Shown piece by piece: positions 1-8,593 of a stretch of 64,000 nt of DNA. This DNA is from Halomonas sp. Y3. Its GTDB lineage: Bacteria > Pseudomonadota > Gammaproteobacteria > Pseudomonadales > Halomonadaceae. Positions within the stretch are counted from its first letter, which is position 1. The number at the start of each line of letters is the position of its first letter. The stretch covers positions 868,001 through 932,000 of the forward strand of contig NZ_CP099975.1 in assembly GCF_024137965.1 (NCBI RefSeq). Direction: 5' to 3'. Both the position numbers and the translations under genes were made by a program. The notes beneath the pieces were generated by a model, which did not search any database, had not been told where the DNA came from, and saw only the letters and a program-made list of their open reading frames with translations.

Positions 1-293
1 CCCACCAGCTCGCTGGGCAGGTAGAAGTTGGTGAGCTGGTCCTCGCCGCTCCCCTCGGTGGTCACCTGCTTGAGGCTGCCGGAGCGCACCGCAAAGACGC
101 TGGTGAAGGGGTTGTCCTGACGGAACAGGGTCTCGCCCTTCTTGAGCGGTGCCCGGCGGCGGATGATGGCGTCGAACTGGTCCATGTCCTGCACCTCGAG
201 GGCCAGAGGCAGGCAGAGCGAACTCAGGCTGCAGGTCTGGCAGCGAGTTTCGTGCAGGACAGAGCGCCGCCGTCCGGTCAGACTGTCAGGCAT
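1..293 (-). CDS. anr: Anr/Fnr-type oxygen-sensing transcriptional regulator (N-terminal part, cut by window edge)
   Basis: About 97 N-terminal residues are visible; the rest lies outside the window. The start carries a CxxCx5C cysteine cluster (CQTCSLSSLC), matching the first three of the four Cys ligands of the [4Fe-4S] oxygen sensor in Fnr/Anr. The beginning of the cyclic-nucleotide-binding-like domain follows (GETLFRQDNPFTSVFAVRSG). The ATG at 293 is preceded by AAGGAG (complement of 303-308). Members of this family are homodimeric activators of anaerobic and microaerobic genes that bind TTGAT-N4-ATCAA. Position just downstream of hemN matches the hemN-anr order of pseudomonads. The helix-turn-helix and the fourth Cys cannot be checked. 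Anr and Fnr cannot be told apart from this fragment. Confidence 0.9.
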   Translation of the reverse strand, partial: MPDSLTGRRRSVLHETRCQTCSLSSLCLPLALEVQDMDQFDAIIRRRAPLKKGETLFRQDNPFTSVFAVRSGSLKQVTTEGSGEDQLTNFYLPSELV

Positions 294-389
294 GGCCGCC
301 TTCTCCTTGATCGTGATCATGGAAGGCATTATGGAGGATAAAGCAGGCGGGGCAAACCACCTCCAAGGAGGTAGCCCCCGGCGGCCGAC

Positions 390-1778
390 TCAGGGCGTCG
401 GGTCGGCGCCGGGGTCGAAGGCGGCCAGCAGGCGGGTCAGCCCCCATGCGCCGTCCGGCGTCAGGCGCAGCCGCTCGCCCTGGCGCTCGAGGAGCCCCGC
501 CTCGCAGAAGGGGGCCAGACGCTGCAGATCGTCGGCGAGGAGGACGCCGGCATTGCAGCCGTACTCCCTGGAAAGGGCGGTGAGATCCAGCTCCCGGCGG
601 CAGGCCAGCGCCTCCATGGCGGCGGCGCGCAGCCGCTGTTCGGGGCCTGGGCGAGGGCCGCCGGCCACGGGCAGCCGGCTGGAATCCAGGGCGGCCTCGT
701 ACTCCTCCAGCTGCCGGGCGTTGCGGGTCAGGGTGGCGCCGACCCGGCTGATGGCGGCAACGCCCAGGCCCAGCTGGTCGCCTGGCGGGTGGGAGGTATA
801 GCCCTGCAGGTCCCGGGCCAGCCGGCCTTCGCTCAGGGCCAGGGCCAGGCTGTCATCGCGGCGGGCAAAGTGACCGAGTCCGATATGCACATAGCCGGCC
901 GCCTGGAGGCGGCCCCGAGCTTCGCCAAGGATCGCCAGGCGCGTCGCCGCGTCGGGCAGCTCCTCGACGCGGATCTCCTGCTGGGGGCGATAGCGCTGGG
1001 GCAGGTGCGCATAGCGGTGCAGGGTGATGCGCGCCGGGGCCATGGCGATCACCTGCTCCAGGGTATCTCCGAAGCCCCGGGGCGTCTGCAGGGGCAGGCC
1101 CACGATCAGGTCGAGGTTGAGGGAGCGGAAGCCGAGCCGCTCGGCCTCGTCCACCAGGGACTCCGTCAGCACCCGGGGCTGCACGCGGTTGACGGCGCGC
1201 TGCACGCGCAGGTCGAACTCCTGGACGCCGAGGCTCAGGCGGTTGAAGCCCAGGGCCTGGAGGTGGCGCAGGGTGAAGACATCCGCCTCGCGGGGGTCGA
1301 TTTCGATGCTGAAGTCGCGTCCCCGGGCCCCCGAGAGCCCGAAACGGGCGTCGAGGCGGTCGAAGAGGTCGCCCATCTGGTCCAGGGAGAGAAAGGCCGG
1401 CGCCCCACCGCCCCAGTGCAGCCGCTCCACGGGCGGACTCTCGCTCAGCAGGCGGCTGACCAGCACCATCTCGCGGTCGAGCCTCGACAGGTAGGGTTCG
1501 GCCTGGCGGCTATCCCGGGAGGGCACGCGCTGGCTGGCGCAGAAGCGGCACGCCTGGCGGCAGAAGGGAAGATGGACGTGGAGTGCCAGCGGCCGTGCGC
1601 CGCCGCGCTCGCGCAGGGCCTGCTCCAGCGCTTCGGGGCCGACCTCGGCGCTATACCGCTCGGGAGGCGGGTAGGTCAGGTAGTGCGACCCATCGTGGTC
1701 ATGGAGCTGCAACATGGGGCTGTCTCCGGTGACCCATGATGGCCCGGCGCGATCGGTGAGTTTCGCAGGGACAGACAT
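390..1778 (-). CDS. hemN: HemN-like oxygen-independent coproporphyrinogen III oxidase
   Basis: Radical-SAM enzyme of the HemN family; the family decarboxylates coproporphyrinogen III to protoporphyrinogen IX without oxygen. The cluster motif CxxxCxxC is present (CRQACRFC), followed by WGGGAP, IEIDPRE, NRLSLGVQEF, DLIVGLPLQTP and HFARRDDSL in family order. I chose ATG 1778 (462 aa, close to the usual ~460) instead of the longer in-frame ATG at 1811, because GGGAG lies just upstream and the likely Anr-dependent promoter would start transcription near 1802. Several positions differ from E. coli HemN: the CxC after the cluster reads CAS, the Tyr before VHxPFC is His, and GGGTP reads GGGAP. It may therefore be a divergent paralogue. 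It lies directly upstream of anr. Confidence 0.85.
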   Translation of the reverse strand: MSVPAKLTDRAGPSWVTGDSPMLQLHDHDGSHYLTYPPPERYSAEVGPEALEQALRERGGARPLALHVHLPFCRQACRFCASQRVPSRDSRQAEPYLSRLDREMVLVSRLLSESPPVERLHWGGGAPAFLSLDQMGDLFDRLDARFGLSGARGRDFSIEIDPREADVFTLRHLQALGFNRLSLGVQEFDLRVQRAVNRVQPRVLTESLVDEAERLGFRSLNLDLIVGLPLQTPRGFGDTLEQVIAMAPARITLHRYAHLPQRYRPQQEIRVEELPDAATRLAILGEARGRLQAAGYVHIGLGHFARRDDSLALALSEGRLARDLQGYTSHPPGDQLGLGVAAISRVGATLTRNARQLEEYEAALDSSRLPVAGGPRPGPEQRLRAAAMEALACRRELDLTALSREYGCNAGVLLADDLQRLAPFCEAGLLERQGERLRLTPDGAWGLTRLLAAFDPGADPTP

Positions 1779-1801
1779 CGAGGCGCTCCCGGGAGTGGAT
1801 G

Positions 1802-1851
1802 TGTTCTCCATGCTAGGGCGACTCGAGGAGTGGGGCGTTGAGCTGTGTCAA
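1802..1851 (-). promoter_or_regulatory. Candidate Anr-dependent promoter of hemN
   Basis: On the minus strand TTGACacagCTCAA (1838-1851) is a palindromic match to the Fnr/Anr box TTGAT-N4-ATCAA with one change per half-site. TAGCAT (1809-1814) is a possible -10. The box centre lies about 42 bp from a start near 1802, the spacing of class II Fnr activation. This start would exclude ATG 1811 and favour ATG 1778 for hemN. The geometry is seen in the sequence; the regulation is inferred. Confidence 0.55.
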
Positions 1852-1873
1852 TCCGGCGTGGAATAGTCGTCGA

Positions 1874-2572
1874 TCAGCCGTGAGCCCCGGCGGGCAGCAG
1901 GCTCCAGAGCTGCCAGAGGGCGAAGGCGATGATGGAGAGGGCCGCGATGCTGCGCGTGGCCCGATGGCGGATCAGGCCGCCCAGCTGGCGTGCCGCCAGG
2001 CCGGTGGCTAGCAGGGCCGGCAGGGTGCCGAGGCCGAAGGCGCCCATCAGGGCGGCGCCCGTCATCGGGTCGGCCATGGCCAGGCTCCAGGCCAGCATGG
2101 AGTAGACCAGCCCGCAGGGCAGCCAGCCCCAGATGGCGCCCAGCGCCATGGCCTGGGGCACCCTCACCACCGGCATCAGGCGGCGACCCACCGGCTCCAG
2201 GTGGCGCCAGAGGCGCTTGCCCAGCGCCTCGACCCGCAGCAGTCCCTTCCACCAGTCGGCGATATAGAGCGCCATCAGGATCAGCATGACCGCGGCAAAG
2301 AGCTGCAGCGCGACCCGGGCGGTCGGGGTCAGGGTCAGCAGGGTACCCAGGGCGGCGACCAGGGCGCCGGCGACCATGTAGCTGCCGATGCGCCCCAGAT
2401 TGTAGCCCAGCAGCAGGCCGGAGAGGCGGGCAGGAGAGCGCATGCTGGGAGGGACGGCGAAGGTCAGGGCGCTCATGATGCCGCCGCACATGCCGATGCA
2501 GTGGGCGCCGCCGAGCAGACCGAAGACGAAGGCCGCGATCAGCGGCGGCAGGCCGAGTCCGGTGGGATCCAT
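1874..2572 (-). CDS. TauE/SafE (DsbD-TM-like, COG2836) membrane protein of the cbb3 assembly cluster
   Basis: 232-residue polytopic membrane protein with about six hydrophobic segments. The first helix region carries GGAHCIGMCGG, typical of COG2836 heavy-metal or sulfite-exporter-like proteins, and a second Cys helix reads GWLPCGLVYS. Such proteins often sit beside ccoS/ccoI and are thought to help with metal or redox supply to cytochrome oxidase; substrate and mechanism are not established. Its ATG overlaps the ccoS stop by one base (TGATG), so it is probably translated from the same mRNA by coupling. It is the last gene of the ccoGHIS block. Confidence 0.8.
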   Translation of the reverse strand: MDPTGLGLPPLIAAFVFGLLGGAHCIGMCGGIMSALTFAVPPSMRSPARLSGLLLGYNLGRIGSYMVAGALVAALGTLLTLTPTARVALQLFAAVMLILMALYIADWWKGLLRVEALGKRLWRHLEPVGRRLMPVVRVPQAMALGAIWGWLPCGLVYSMLAWSLAMADPMTGAALMGAFGLGTLPALLATGLAARQLGGLIRHRATRSIAALSIIAFALWQLWSLLPAGAHG

Positions 2573-2805
2573 CAGCGCTCCTCGTCGCCGCTGTCCTGGC
2601 GCTCTCGAGAGGCGCGCTCCCGAGCCTCGCGGCGACGCTGGCGCTCCTCCGGCGGCAGGTCGTTCTCGTCCTCGTCGAAGAGGATGCGGTGGGCGGGGCC
2701 CTCGAGGTCCTCGAACTGGTCGTGCTTGACCGCCCAGAAGAAGGCCCAGACGGCGAGGCCCAGCAGAATCAGCGACAGCGGAATCAGCAGGTAGAGGATG
2801 CTCAT
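2572..2805 (-). CDS. ccoS: CcoS, cbb3-type cytochrome oxidase assembly protein
   Basis: 77-residue protein with one N-terminal transmembrane helix (about residues 3-25) and the family signature AVKHDQFEDLEGPAHRILFD. CcoS is needed to mature the cbb3 oxidase with its haem and copper cofactors in the inner membrane. The C-terminal tail is acidic, then rich in Arg and Glu. It overlaps ccoI upstream by four bases (ATGA) and the TauE-like gene downstream by one base, giving a tightly coupled ccoI-ccoS-tauE unit. Confidence 0.93.
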   Translation of the reverse strand: MSILYLLIPLSLILLGLAVWAFFWAVKHDQFEDLEGPAHRILFDEDENDLPPEERQRRREARERASRERQDSGDEER

Positions 2806-5288
2806 GCGTTCACCCGGTACGGTTCAGGGGAGGGGGCGGGCGGCGGTGTCTGCTTCGGCAGCGCTCGGCTGCGGAAGCGGTTGAGGCGCAGGGCGTTGCC
2901 CACCACCACCAGGGAGCTGGCCGACATGCCCATGGCGGCCAGCCAGGGAGGCACCAGCCCCACGGCGGCCAGCGGCATGGCCGAGAAGTTGTAGCAGACC
3001 GACCAGACCATGTTCTGGCGCATCACCCGGCGGGTGGCGCGACTGATCTCGATCGCCTCGACGATGCGCGACAGGCGCGGGCTGAGCAGGATGGCGTCCG
3101 CGCTGGTGCGGGCCAGGTCGGTGGCGCCGTTCATGGCGATGGCCACATCGGCACCGGCGAGCACCGGCACGTCGTTGATGCCGTCGCCCACCATGGCCAC
3201 CTTCTCGCCGGCCGCCTGGCACTCGCGGATGCGCTCGAGCTTGTCCTCGGGGGTGGCACCGCCACGCCAGGTGGTGATGCCCAGCCGCCCGGCGAGCTCA
3301 CCGGCGGCTTCCGGGGTATCACCGGAGAGCAGCTCCACCTCCAGCCCCAGCGCCTGGAGGGCGGCCACGGTAGCGGCGGCGTCATCGCGAACGCGGTCCT
3401 GCAGGGCGAACCAGGCCCGCGGCTCGCCCTCCTCGGCGAGCAGCAGCCAGGGCCCCTCGCCGGGTGCCTCGAGGCTGGCCCCGGGAGCGGCGAAGTCAGG
3501 CTTGCCGAGCCGCCAGCGGCGCCCCTCCAGGGTGCCCTCCAGCCCCTGGCCGGTGCGGCTGACCACGTCGCTGGCCTGCACGGTGGCGAGGCGGAAGGGC
3601 TGAAAGGCCCGGGCGATGGGGTGTTCCGAGCGCGCCTCCAGGGCGGCGGCCAGGGTGCGCGCCCGCTCGGCACCCAGCTCGCCCAGCGCGCGGGTCTCCA
3701 CCAGGGCCATGCGGCCGGTGGTCAGGGTGCCGGTCTTGTCGAGGATCACCCTATCCACCTGGGAGAGCGCCTCGATGGCGTCGGCACGGGTCACCAGCAC
3801 GCCGCGACGACGCAGCTGGCCGTGGCCGGCGGTAAGGGCCGTCGGCGTGGCGAGCGCCAGGGCGCAGGGGCAGGTCACCACCAGCACCGAGAGCATGATC
3901 CAGGGCATCCGCGCCGGGTCGATGAACCACCAGGTGATGGTGACCACGGCGGTGACCAGCAGCAGGCGCAGCACGAAGAGGTGGGCCATGCGCGCCGCCA
4001 TCTGGGCCAGGCGCGGGCGGCTGGCGAAGGCGCGGTCGGTGAGGTCGACGATGCCGGCCACTCGCGCCTCGCGGCCGGCGTGGGTGACCCTGACCACCAG
4101 CGGGCTCTCGATGTTCTGGCTGCCGCCGGTGACGACGTCGCCCTGGCGGCGGGTGACCGGCAGGTACTCGCCGGTGAGCATGGACTCGTCGAGGCTCGAC
4201 TCGCCATCCTCGATGACGCCGTCGGCGGGCACGCCGTGGCCGGGCTTGACCAGCACCCGGTCGCCGGCGGCGAGCTCGCTGGCCGGCAGGATGCGCTCCT
4301 CCCCCTCGTCGGTGAGGCGAATGGCGGAGAGGGGCAGGGCGCCCGCCATGGCGTTGCCGCTGTGGCCGCTGCGCCGCCGGGCCCGGGCCTCCACGTAGCG
4401 TCCGAAGAGCAGGAAGAAGGTGAACATGGCCGCCGAGTCGAAGTAGACCTCGCCCTTGCCGGTGATCACCGCATAGCCGCTGGCGGTATAGGCGAAGCCG
4501 ATGGCCAGGGAGACCGGGACGTCCATGCCCAGCACCCGGGTGCGCAGGTCGCGCACGGCGTTGCGAAAGAAGGGGGCCGCCGAGAAGAAGACCACCGGGG
4601 TGGTCAGGGCGAAGGAGAGCCAGTGGAAGAGGGCGTGGAAGTCCTCGCTGATGCCCTCGGGGCCGGCCACGTAGATGGGGATGGAGAACATCATCACCTG
4701 CATCATGCCCACCGCGGCGATGATCAGCCGGCGCACGTTCATGCGCTCCTCGTGCTGCAGGCGCGCCTGGGCCTCGTCCGGCTCGTAGGGCTGGGCCTGG
4801 TAGCCGATGGCCGCCATCTCGGCCAGCAGCTGGGAGAGCCTGACCGCCTCGGGGTCCCAGCTCACCCGCACCCGGTGATGGCTGAGGTTGACGGCGCTGG
4901 AATCGACGCCCTCGATGGCATTGAGCCGGTGCTCGATCAGCCAGGCGCAGGCCGCACAGGTGATGCCGTCCACCGCCAGGGTGGCGTGCACCCGGCCGCT
5001 GTCGTCGCCCTCGGGGTGAACGAACTGGCGCTGCAGGCCCGGATCGTCGAAGACCGCCCAGGTCTCGGCGCGGGCGGCTTCGCGTTCGTCGGGGCGCTCG
5101 GGCAGCTCGGTGCGGAAGCGATAGTAGCTCTCGAGGCCGCCGTCGACGATGGCGTGGGCCACCGCCTCGCAGCCGGGACAGCAGAGGGGGTGGCGCGTCT
5201 CGTCGAGGGTGATCGACCAGGGCGCGTTCTCGGGCACCGGGCTGCCGCAGTGGTAGCAGCCCGCTGCCGCCGTGACCGCGTTACTCAT
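2802..5288 (-). CDS. ccoI: CcoI/FixI, copper-translocating P1B-type ATPase
   Basis: 828-residue P1B ATPase that in this context supplies copper for CuB of the cbb3 oxidase. An N-terminal Cys-rich segment (C11, C14, C36, C37, C40) precedes an HMA domain with GITCAAC (C111, C114). Membrane helices follow, then the actuator loop TGEYLPV (about 372-378), the ion-site CPC (473-475), the phosphorylated Asp in DKTGT (D517), the SEHP motif (554-557) and GDGIND (701-706). All catalytic motifs are intact. It is transcribed after ccoH, with a 31-nt gap, and overlaps ccoS by four bases. The FixI/CcoI subclass is chosen from context and the Cys-rich N terminus. Confidence 0.95.
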   Translation of the reverse strand: MSNAVTAAAGCYHCGSPVPENAPWSITLDETRHPLCCPGCEAVAHAIVDGGLESYYRFRTELPERPDEREAARAETWAVFDDPGLQRQFVHPEGDDSGRVHATLAVDGITCAACAWLIEHRLNAIEGVDSSAVNLSHHRVRVSWDPEAVRLSQLLAEMAAIGYQAQPYEPDEAQARLQHEERMNVRRLIIAAVGMMQVMMFSIPIYVAGPEGISEDFHALFHWLSFALTTPVVFFSAAPFFRNAVRDLRTRVLGMDVPVSLAIGFAYTASGYAVITGKGEVYFDSAAMFTFFLLFGRYVEARARRRSGHSGNAMAGALPLSAIRLTDEGEERILPASELAAGDRVLVKPGHGVPADGVIEDGESSLDESMLTGEYLPVTRRQGDVVTGGSQNIESPLVVRVTHAGREARVAGIVDLTDRAFASRPRLAQMAARMAHLFVLRLLLVTAVVTITWWFIDPARMPWIMLSVLVVTCPCALALATPTALTAGHGQLRRRGVLVTRADAIEALSQVDRVILDKTGTLTTGRMALVETRALGELGAERARTLAAALEARSEHPIARAFQPFRLATVQASDVVSRTGQGLEGTLEGRRWRLGKPDFAAPGASLEAPGEGPWLLLAEEGEPRAWFALQDRVRDDAAATVAALQALGLEVELLSGDTPEAAGELAGRLGITTWRGGATPEDKLERIRECQAAGEKVAMVGDGINDVPVLAGADVAIAMNGATDLARTSADAILLSPRLSRIVEAIEISRATRRVMRQNMVWSVCYNFSAMPLAAVGLVPPWLAAMGMSASSLVVVGNALRLNRFRSRALPKQTPPPAPSPEPYRVNA

Positions 5289-5319
5289 GAGCAGGTGGCT
5301 CCTCGCCGGTCACGGCGTC

Positions 5320-5844
5320 TCAGCTGTCGTCTCCGGGGGCGGCGCGTCCGGGAGTCAGGCGCACGGCCTCTTCGTCGGGGAAGCGGGCCTCGCCCACCAG
5401 GCGCCACTCGGGCTCGTCGACGCTGGGCTGCAGCTGCAGGTACCAGCGGTAGCGCAGGTTGTCCGGCGCCTGACCCAGGTAGCGGCCGTCGCGCACGTGC
5501 TCGAGCACAAGCTCGATATCCCGGTCGTCCTGGGTGGGGAAGATCAGCTCGAAGTCGAGCTTATCGGGGAAGCTCTCTCCCCCTTCCAGGTCGAGCACCA
5601 CGTCGCTGGTCAGCGGGTCGATGCGCAGGCTGGCGGTCAGGCCCAGTTCGGCGGCGCGCTCCTGCTTGGCCAGCACCATGTTGATGGCGCGGCCGTGCTC
5701 GTAGTAGTCCTCCTGCACCATGCCGTCGGCGGTGCGCACGGCCATGACGGCAAGGGTGCTGCTGGCCGTGATGGAGGTGAACAGAAGGCCCAGCAGCAGC
5801 CAGGGCCAGAATTGCTTGTACCAGGGGGTCACGGGGTGGGACAT
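5320..5844 (-). CDS. ccoH: CcoH/FixH family protein
   Basis: 174 residues with a single N-terminal transmembrane anchor (about residues 13-35) and a periplasmic domain. The family signature is clear: EDYYEHGRAINMVLAKQERA after the membrane segment. FixH/CcoH associates with the cbb3 oxidase and stabilises its assembly intermediates. It is one base downstream of ccoG's stop and upstream of ccoI, the canonical GHIS order. Confidence 0.92.
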   Translation of the reverse strand: MSHPVTPWYKQFWPWLLLGLLFTSITASSTLAVMAVRTADGMVQEDYYEHGRAINMVLAKQERAAELGLTASLRIDPLTSDVVLDLEGGESFPDKLDFELIFPTQDDRDIELVLEHVRDGRYLGQAPDNLRYRWYLQLQPSVDEPEWRLVGEARFPDEEAVRLTPGRAAPGDDS

Positions 5845-5845
5845 G

Positions 5846-7300
5846 TTATCTCCGGATCTCGCCGAGGAAGCGGGTCTCGCGCTCCAGGGTGATGTTGGGG
5901 TGGTTATCGGCCTCGAGGCGCAGGGTAATGGGGTGGCTGGGGCTGTCGATCACCGCGGGGTCGGCGGTTATCGAGACCACGGCGCGGCGGGACTCGCCGG
6001 CGGGCACCTCTATGCGGTCGGTGTCCAGGCGCAGCTCCGGCAGGCCCGAGGCCTCCAGGCGGTAGCTGTGGTCCTGGCCGTCCAGGTTGCGCACCGTCAG
6101 CACATAGACGTTGCTCAGGCGCCCCTCGCGGGTCATCTGGTAGAGCTGGGTGCGCTCGCGCTCCACCTCGAAGCCCAGGGGCATGCGGTCCGCCACCGCC
6201 CAGGCGAAGACGCCGATCATTACCAGCAGGGCGGCCAGATACCCCATCAGGCGCGGGCGCAGGATATGGGTGGGCTTGCCCTCCAGGGCGTTTTCGGTGG
6301 TGTAGCGGATCAGGCCGCGGGGGTAGCCCATGCGGTCCATGACGCTATCGCAGGCGTCGATGCAGGCCGCGCAGGTGATGCACTCGTACTGCAGACCGTT
6401 GCGGATGTCGATGCCGGTGGGGCAGACCTGGACGCAGAGGTCGCAGTCGATGCAGTCGCCGTGACCGGCCGCCCTCGCCTCGGCGTGACTCAGGTTCTTC
6501 TTGCGGGCGCCCCGGGGCTCGCCGCGCCCGGTGTCGTAGGAGACGATCAGGGTGTCGCGGTCGAACATCACCGACTGGAAGCGGGCGTAGGGGCACATGT
6601 AGATGCACACCTGCTCGCGCAGCCAGCCGGCGTTGAGGTAGGTAAAGACCAGGAAGAAACCGACCCAGAAGTAGGACCAGCCGTGGGCCTGGAGGGTGGG
6701 CAGGTCGATCACCAGCTGGCGGATCGGTGTGAAGTAGCCGACGAAGGTCACGCCGGTGGCCAGGGCGATGGCCAGCCAGATGGCATGCTTGGTGCCCTTG
6801 CGCCACAGCTTGTCGGCGCTCATGGGCTGGCCGTCGAGCTTGATGCGCCGGTTGCGGCTGCCTTCCAGGCGATGCTCGAACCAGATGAACAGGAAGGTCC
6901 AGACGCTCTGGGGGCAGGTATAGCCGCACCAGACGCGGCCGGCGAACACCGTGATGAAGAAGAGCCCGAAGGCGCAGATGATCAGGAGCCAGGAGAGCAG
7001 CATGAACTCCTGAGGATAGAAGGTGGCGGCGAAGATGTGGAACTCGCGTCCGGGCAGGTCGAACCAGATCGCCGGACGGTCGCCCCAGGGCACCCAGGGC
7101 AGAAGGAAGAAGGCCAGCATCAGCAGCCAGTTGGAGCCGCGGCGGATACGCTGGAAGAGACCCTTGATCTCCCGGACATAGATGTGACGCCGGCTGGCGT
7201 ACATCTCCTGCTGGACGGGCTCGCCGGGCGGATGCTGGCCTACCGCAGGGTGCTGATCCGGTTCAGGGGTGATATCACGGGTAGGGATCTTGTCGCTCAT
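5846..7300 (-). CDS. ccoG: CcoG/FixG/RdxA, polyferredoxin-type cbb3 assembly factor
   Basis: Membrane protein of 484 residues from ATG 7300. It has several N-terminal helices, a WCGYTCPQSVW motif, two ferredoxin-like [4Fe-4S] motifs (CIDCDLCVQVCP and CITCAACIDACD), another helix and a C-terminal Ig-like FixG domain. CcoG proteins have cupric reductase activity in the copper delivery route to cbb3 oxidase. An in-frame ATG at 7396 exists, but its extra 32 residues lack family similarity and run over the ccoP terminator, so the MSDKIPTRD start is preferred. First gene of the ccoGHIS block. Confidence 0.94.
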   Translation of the reverse strand: MSDKIPTRDITPEPDQHPAVGQHPPGEPVQQEMYASRRHIYVREIKGLFQRIRRGSNWLLMLAFFLLPWVPWGDRPAIWFDLPGREFHIFAATFYPQEFMLLSWLLIICAFGLFFITVFAGRVWCGYTCPQSVWTFLFIWFEHRLEGSRNRRIKLDGQPMSADKLWRKGTKHAIWLAIALATGVTFVGYFTPIRQLVIDLPTLQAHGWSYFWVGFFLVFTYLNAGWLREQVCIYMCPYARFQSVMFDRDTLIVSYDTGRGEPRGARKKNLSHAEARAAGHGDCIDCDLCVQVCPTGIDIRNGLQYECITCAACIDACDSVMDRMGYPRGLIRYTTENALEGKPTHILRPRLMGYLAALLVMIGVFAWAVADRMPLGFEVERERTQLYQMTREGRLSNVYVLTVRNLDGQDHSYRLEASGLPELRLDTDRIEVPAGESRRAVVSITADPAVIDSPSHPITLRLEADNHPNITLERETRFLGEIRR

Positions 7301-7383
7301 GGCAGGCTCACGGCAGGAGGAGAGGGGGCCGGCGCGATGGTGCTGCAGCGCAGCCATTGTAGCGAGAGGGCGGCCCAACAAGA

Positions 7384-7410
7384 AAGGGTGCGACATGGCG
7401 CCGCACCCTT
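7384..7410 (-). terminator. Intrinsic terminator candidate after ccoNOQP
   Basis: Perfect 9-bp inverted repeat AAGGGTGCG/CGCACCCTT with a 9-nt loop. On the minus strand it is followed by TTTCTTGTT. It sits 22 nt past the ccoP stop, between ccoNOQP and ccoG, and probably reduces read-through into the assembly genes. Confidence 0.65.
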
Positions 7411-7431
7411 GAAGCCACTGCCGGGAGCGTG

Positions 7432-8361
7432 TCAGTCCCGGAAGCGCAGGCTGTAGACGTAGGCGGCGACCAGGTGGACGCGCTCCTCGCCGATATAGGC
7501 GGCCTGTGCCGGCATATGGCCGTTGCGGCCGTTGCGCAGGCTCTGACGCACGGAGTCGGCTACGCTCTGGCCCGGTGCCTGGTAGAGCCAGATATCGTTG
7601 GTCAGGTTGGGCGCGCCCAGGGCCTGGTTGCCGGTGCCGTCGGGCATGTGGCAGGCGGCGCAGACCGAGGCGTAGGTGGCGGCACCGCGTTCGGCGCGCT
7701 CCTCGTCATGCTCCAGCCCGGAGAGGGCGAGGACATGCTGGGTGACGTTCTCGATGTTGGTCTCGCCCAGCTGCTGCCAGGAGGGCATCAGGCCGTTACG
7801 CCCCCGCACCAGGGTCTGCATGATCTGCTCCGGCTCGCCGCCGTAGAGCCAGTCGTCGTTGGTCAGGTTGGGGAAGCCGTAGCCGCCCTGGGCGTTGGAG
7901 CCGTGGCACACCGCACAGTTGTTCAGGTAGATGCGCTCGGCCACCTGCATCGCCTCGGCGTCCCGGGCCAGCTCCGGAATCGGGATCTCCTGGTACTGGG
8001 CGAAGATCGGCGTGAAGCGCTCCTCGGCGCGGGCGACCTCTTCCTCCCACTGCCCCTCCTGGGTCCAGCCCAGCAGGCCGGCGAAGTTGCCGAGCCCCGG
8101 GTAGAGCAGCAGATAGCCCAGCGAGAAGACCACGGTGCCCACGTAGAGCTGGAACCACCAGCGCGGCAGCGGGTTGTCGTACTCCTCGATGCCGTCGGCG
8201 GCATGCCCGGTGGTCTCGACGTTGCCATCGGCGTCCGGGGTCTTGTCGGTCTTGCGGTTGGCGTATAGCAGCCAGAAGGCAATGCCGATGGAGCCCAGCG
8301 TGATGACGATGATCCAGGTGCTCCAGAACCCGGAAAGGGAGTCATCCCAGAGGTTGTTCAT
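7432..8361 (-). CDS. ccoP: CcoP, dihaem cytochrome c subunit III of cbb3 oxidase
   Basis: 309-residue membrane-anchored dihaem cytochrome c. Two N-terminal hydrophobic segments (about 15-35 and 70-90) precede two cytochrome c domains with CAVCH (C149-H153) and CAACH (C234-H238). The subunit passes electrons from periplasmic c-type cytochromes to CcoO and CcoN. Its ATG overlaps the ccoQ stop by four bases. It is the last gene of ccoNOQP and is followed by a hairpin terminator. Confidence 0.97.
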   Translation of the reverse strand: MNNLWDDSLSGFWSTWIIVITLGSIGIAFWLLYANRKTDKTPDADGNVETTGHAADGIEEYDNPLPRWWFQLYVGTVVFSLGYLLLYPGLGNFAGLLGWTQEGQWEEEVARAEERFTPIFAQYQEIPIPELARDAEAMQVAERIYLNNCAVCHGSNAQGGYGFPNLTNDDWLYGGEPEQIMQTLVRGRNGLMPSWQQLGETNIENVTQHVLALSGLEHDEERAERGAATYASVCAACHMPDGTGNQALGAPNLTNDIWLYQAPGQSVADSVRQSLRNGRNGHMPAQAAYIGEERVHLVAAYVYSLRFRD

Positions 8362-8591
8362 GTGTTCCTGTCTCCCTTGTTCTTGCTGGAATAGCGCTTG
8401 CGGGAATCGGCCCCGTTCTGCGAGGCGCTCTTGTCACGGTTCGCGAATTCATCATCGTCTTCGGCGAAGGGCAGGTGGGCCGCCTCGTCGAAGTCCGGCT
8501 TGCGCCGCTTCGAGTAGGCCCACCAGGTGATCCCGGCGAAGGCCAGGATCAGAAGGCCGGTGATGATGCCGCGGAAGGTCCCGGTATCCAT
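8358..8591 (-). CDS. ccoQ: CcoQ, small subunit of cbb3 oxidase
   Basis: 77-residue protein with one transmembrane helix (about residues 8-27) followed by KRRKPDFDEAAHLPFAEDD, the classic CcoQ juxtamembrane signature. CcoQ stabilises the CcoN/CcoO core and its association with CcoP. It starts 2 nt after the ccoO stop and overlaps ccoP by four bases. Confidence 0.92.
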   Translation of the reverse strand: MDTGTFRGIITGLLILAFAGITWWAYSKRRKPDFDEAAHLPFAEDDDEFANRDKSASQNGADSRKRYSSKNKGDRNT

Positions 8592-8593
8592 GA

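Noticed and set aside
307..320. TTGATcgtgATCAT, a one-mismatch Fnr/Anr box before anr
   Set aside because: It overlaps the ribosome-binding site and would place an activated start inside the coding region. At most it could be an autorepression site, so it is not listed as a feature.
7301..7396. Upstream extension of ccoG (about 32 residues)
   Set aside because: The extra residues are not family-like and cross the ccoNOQP terminator hairpin; the ATG at 7300 fits the family.
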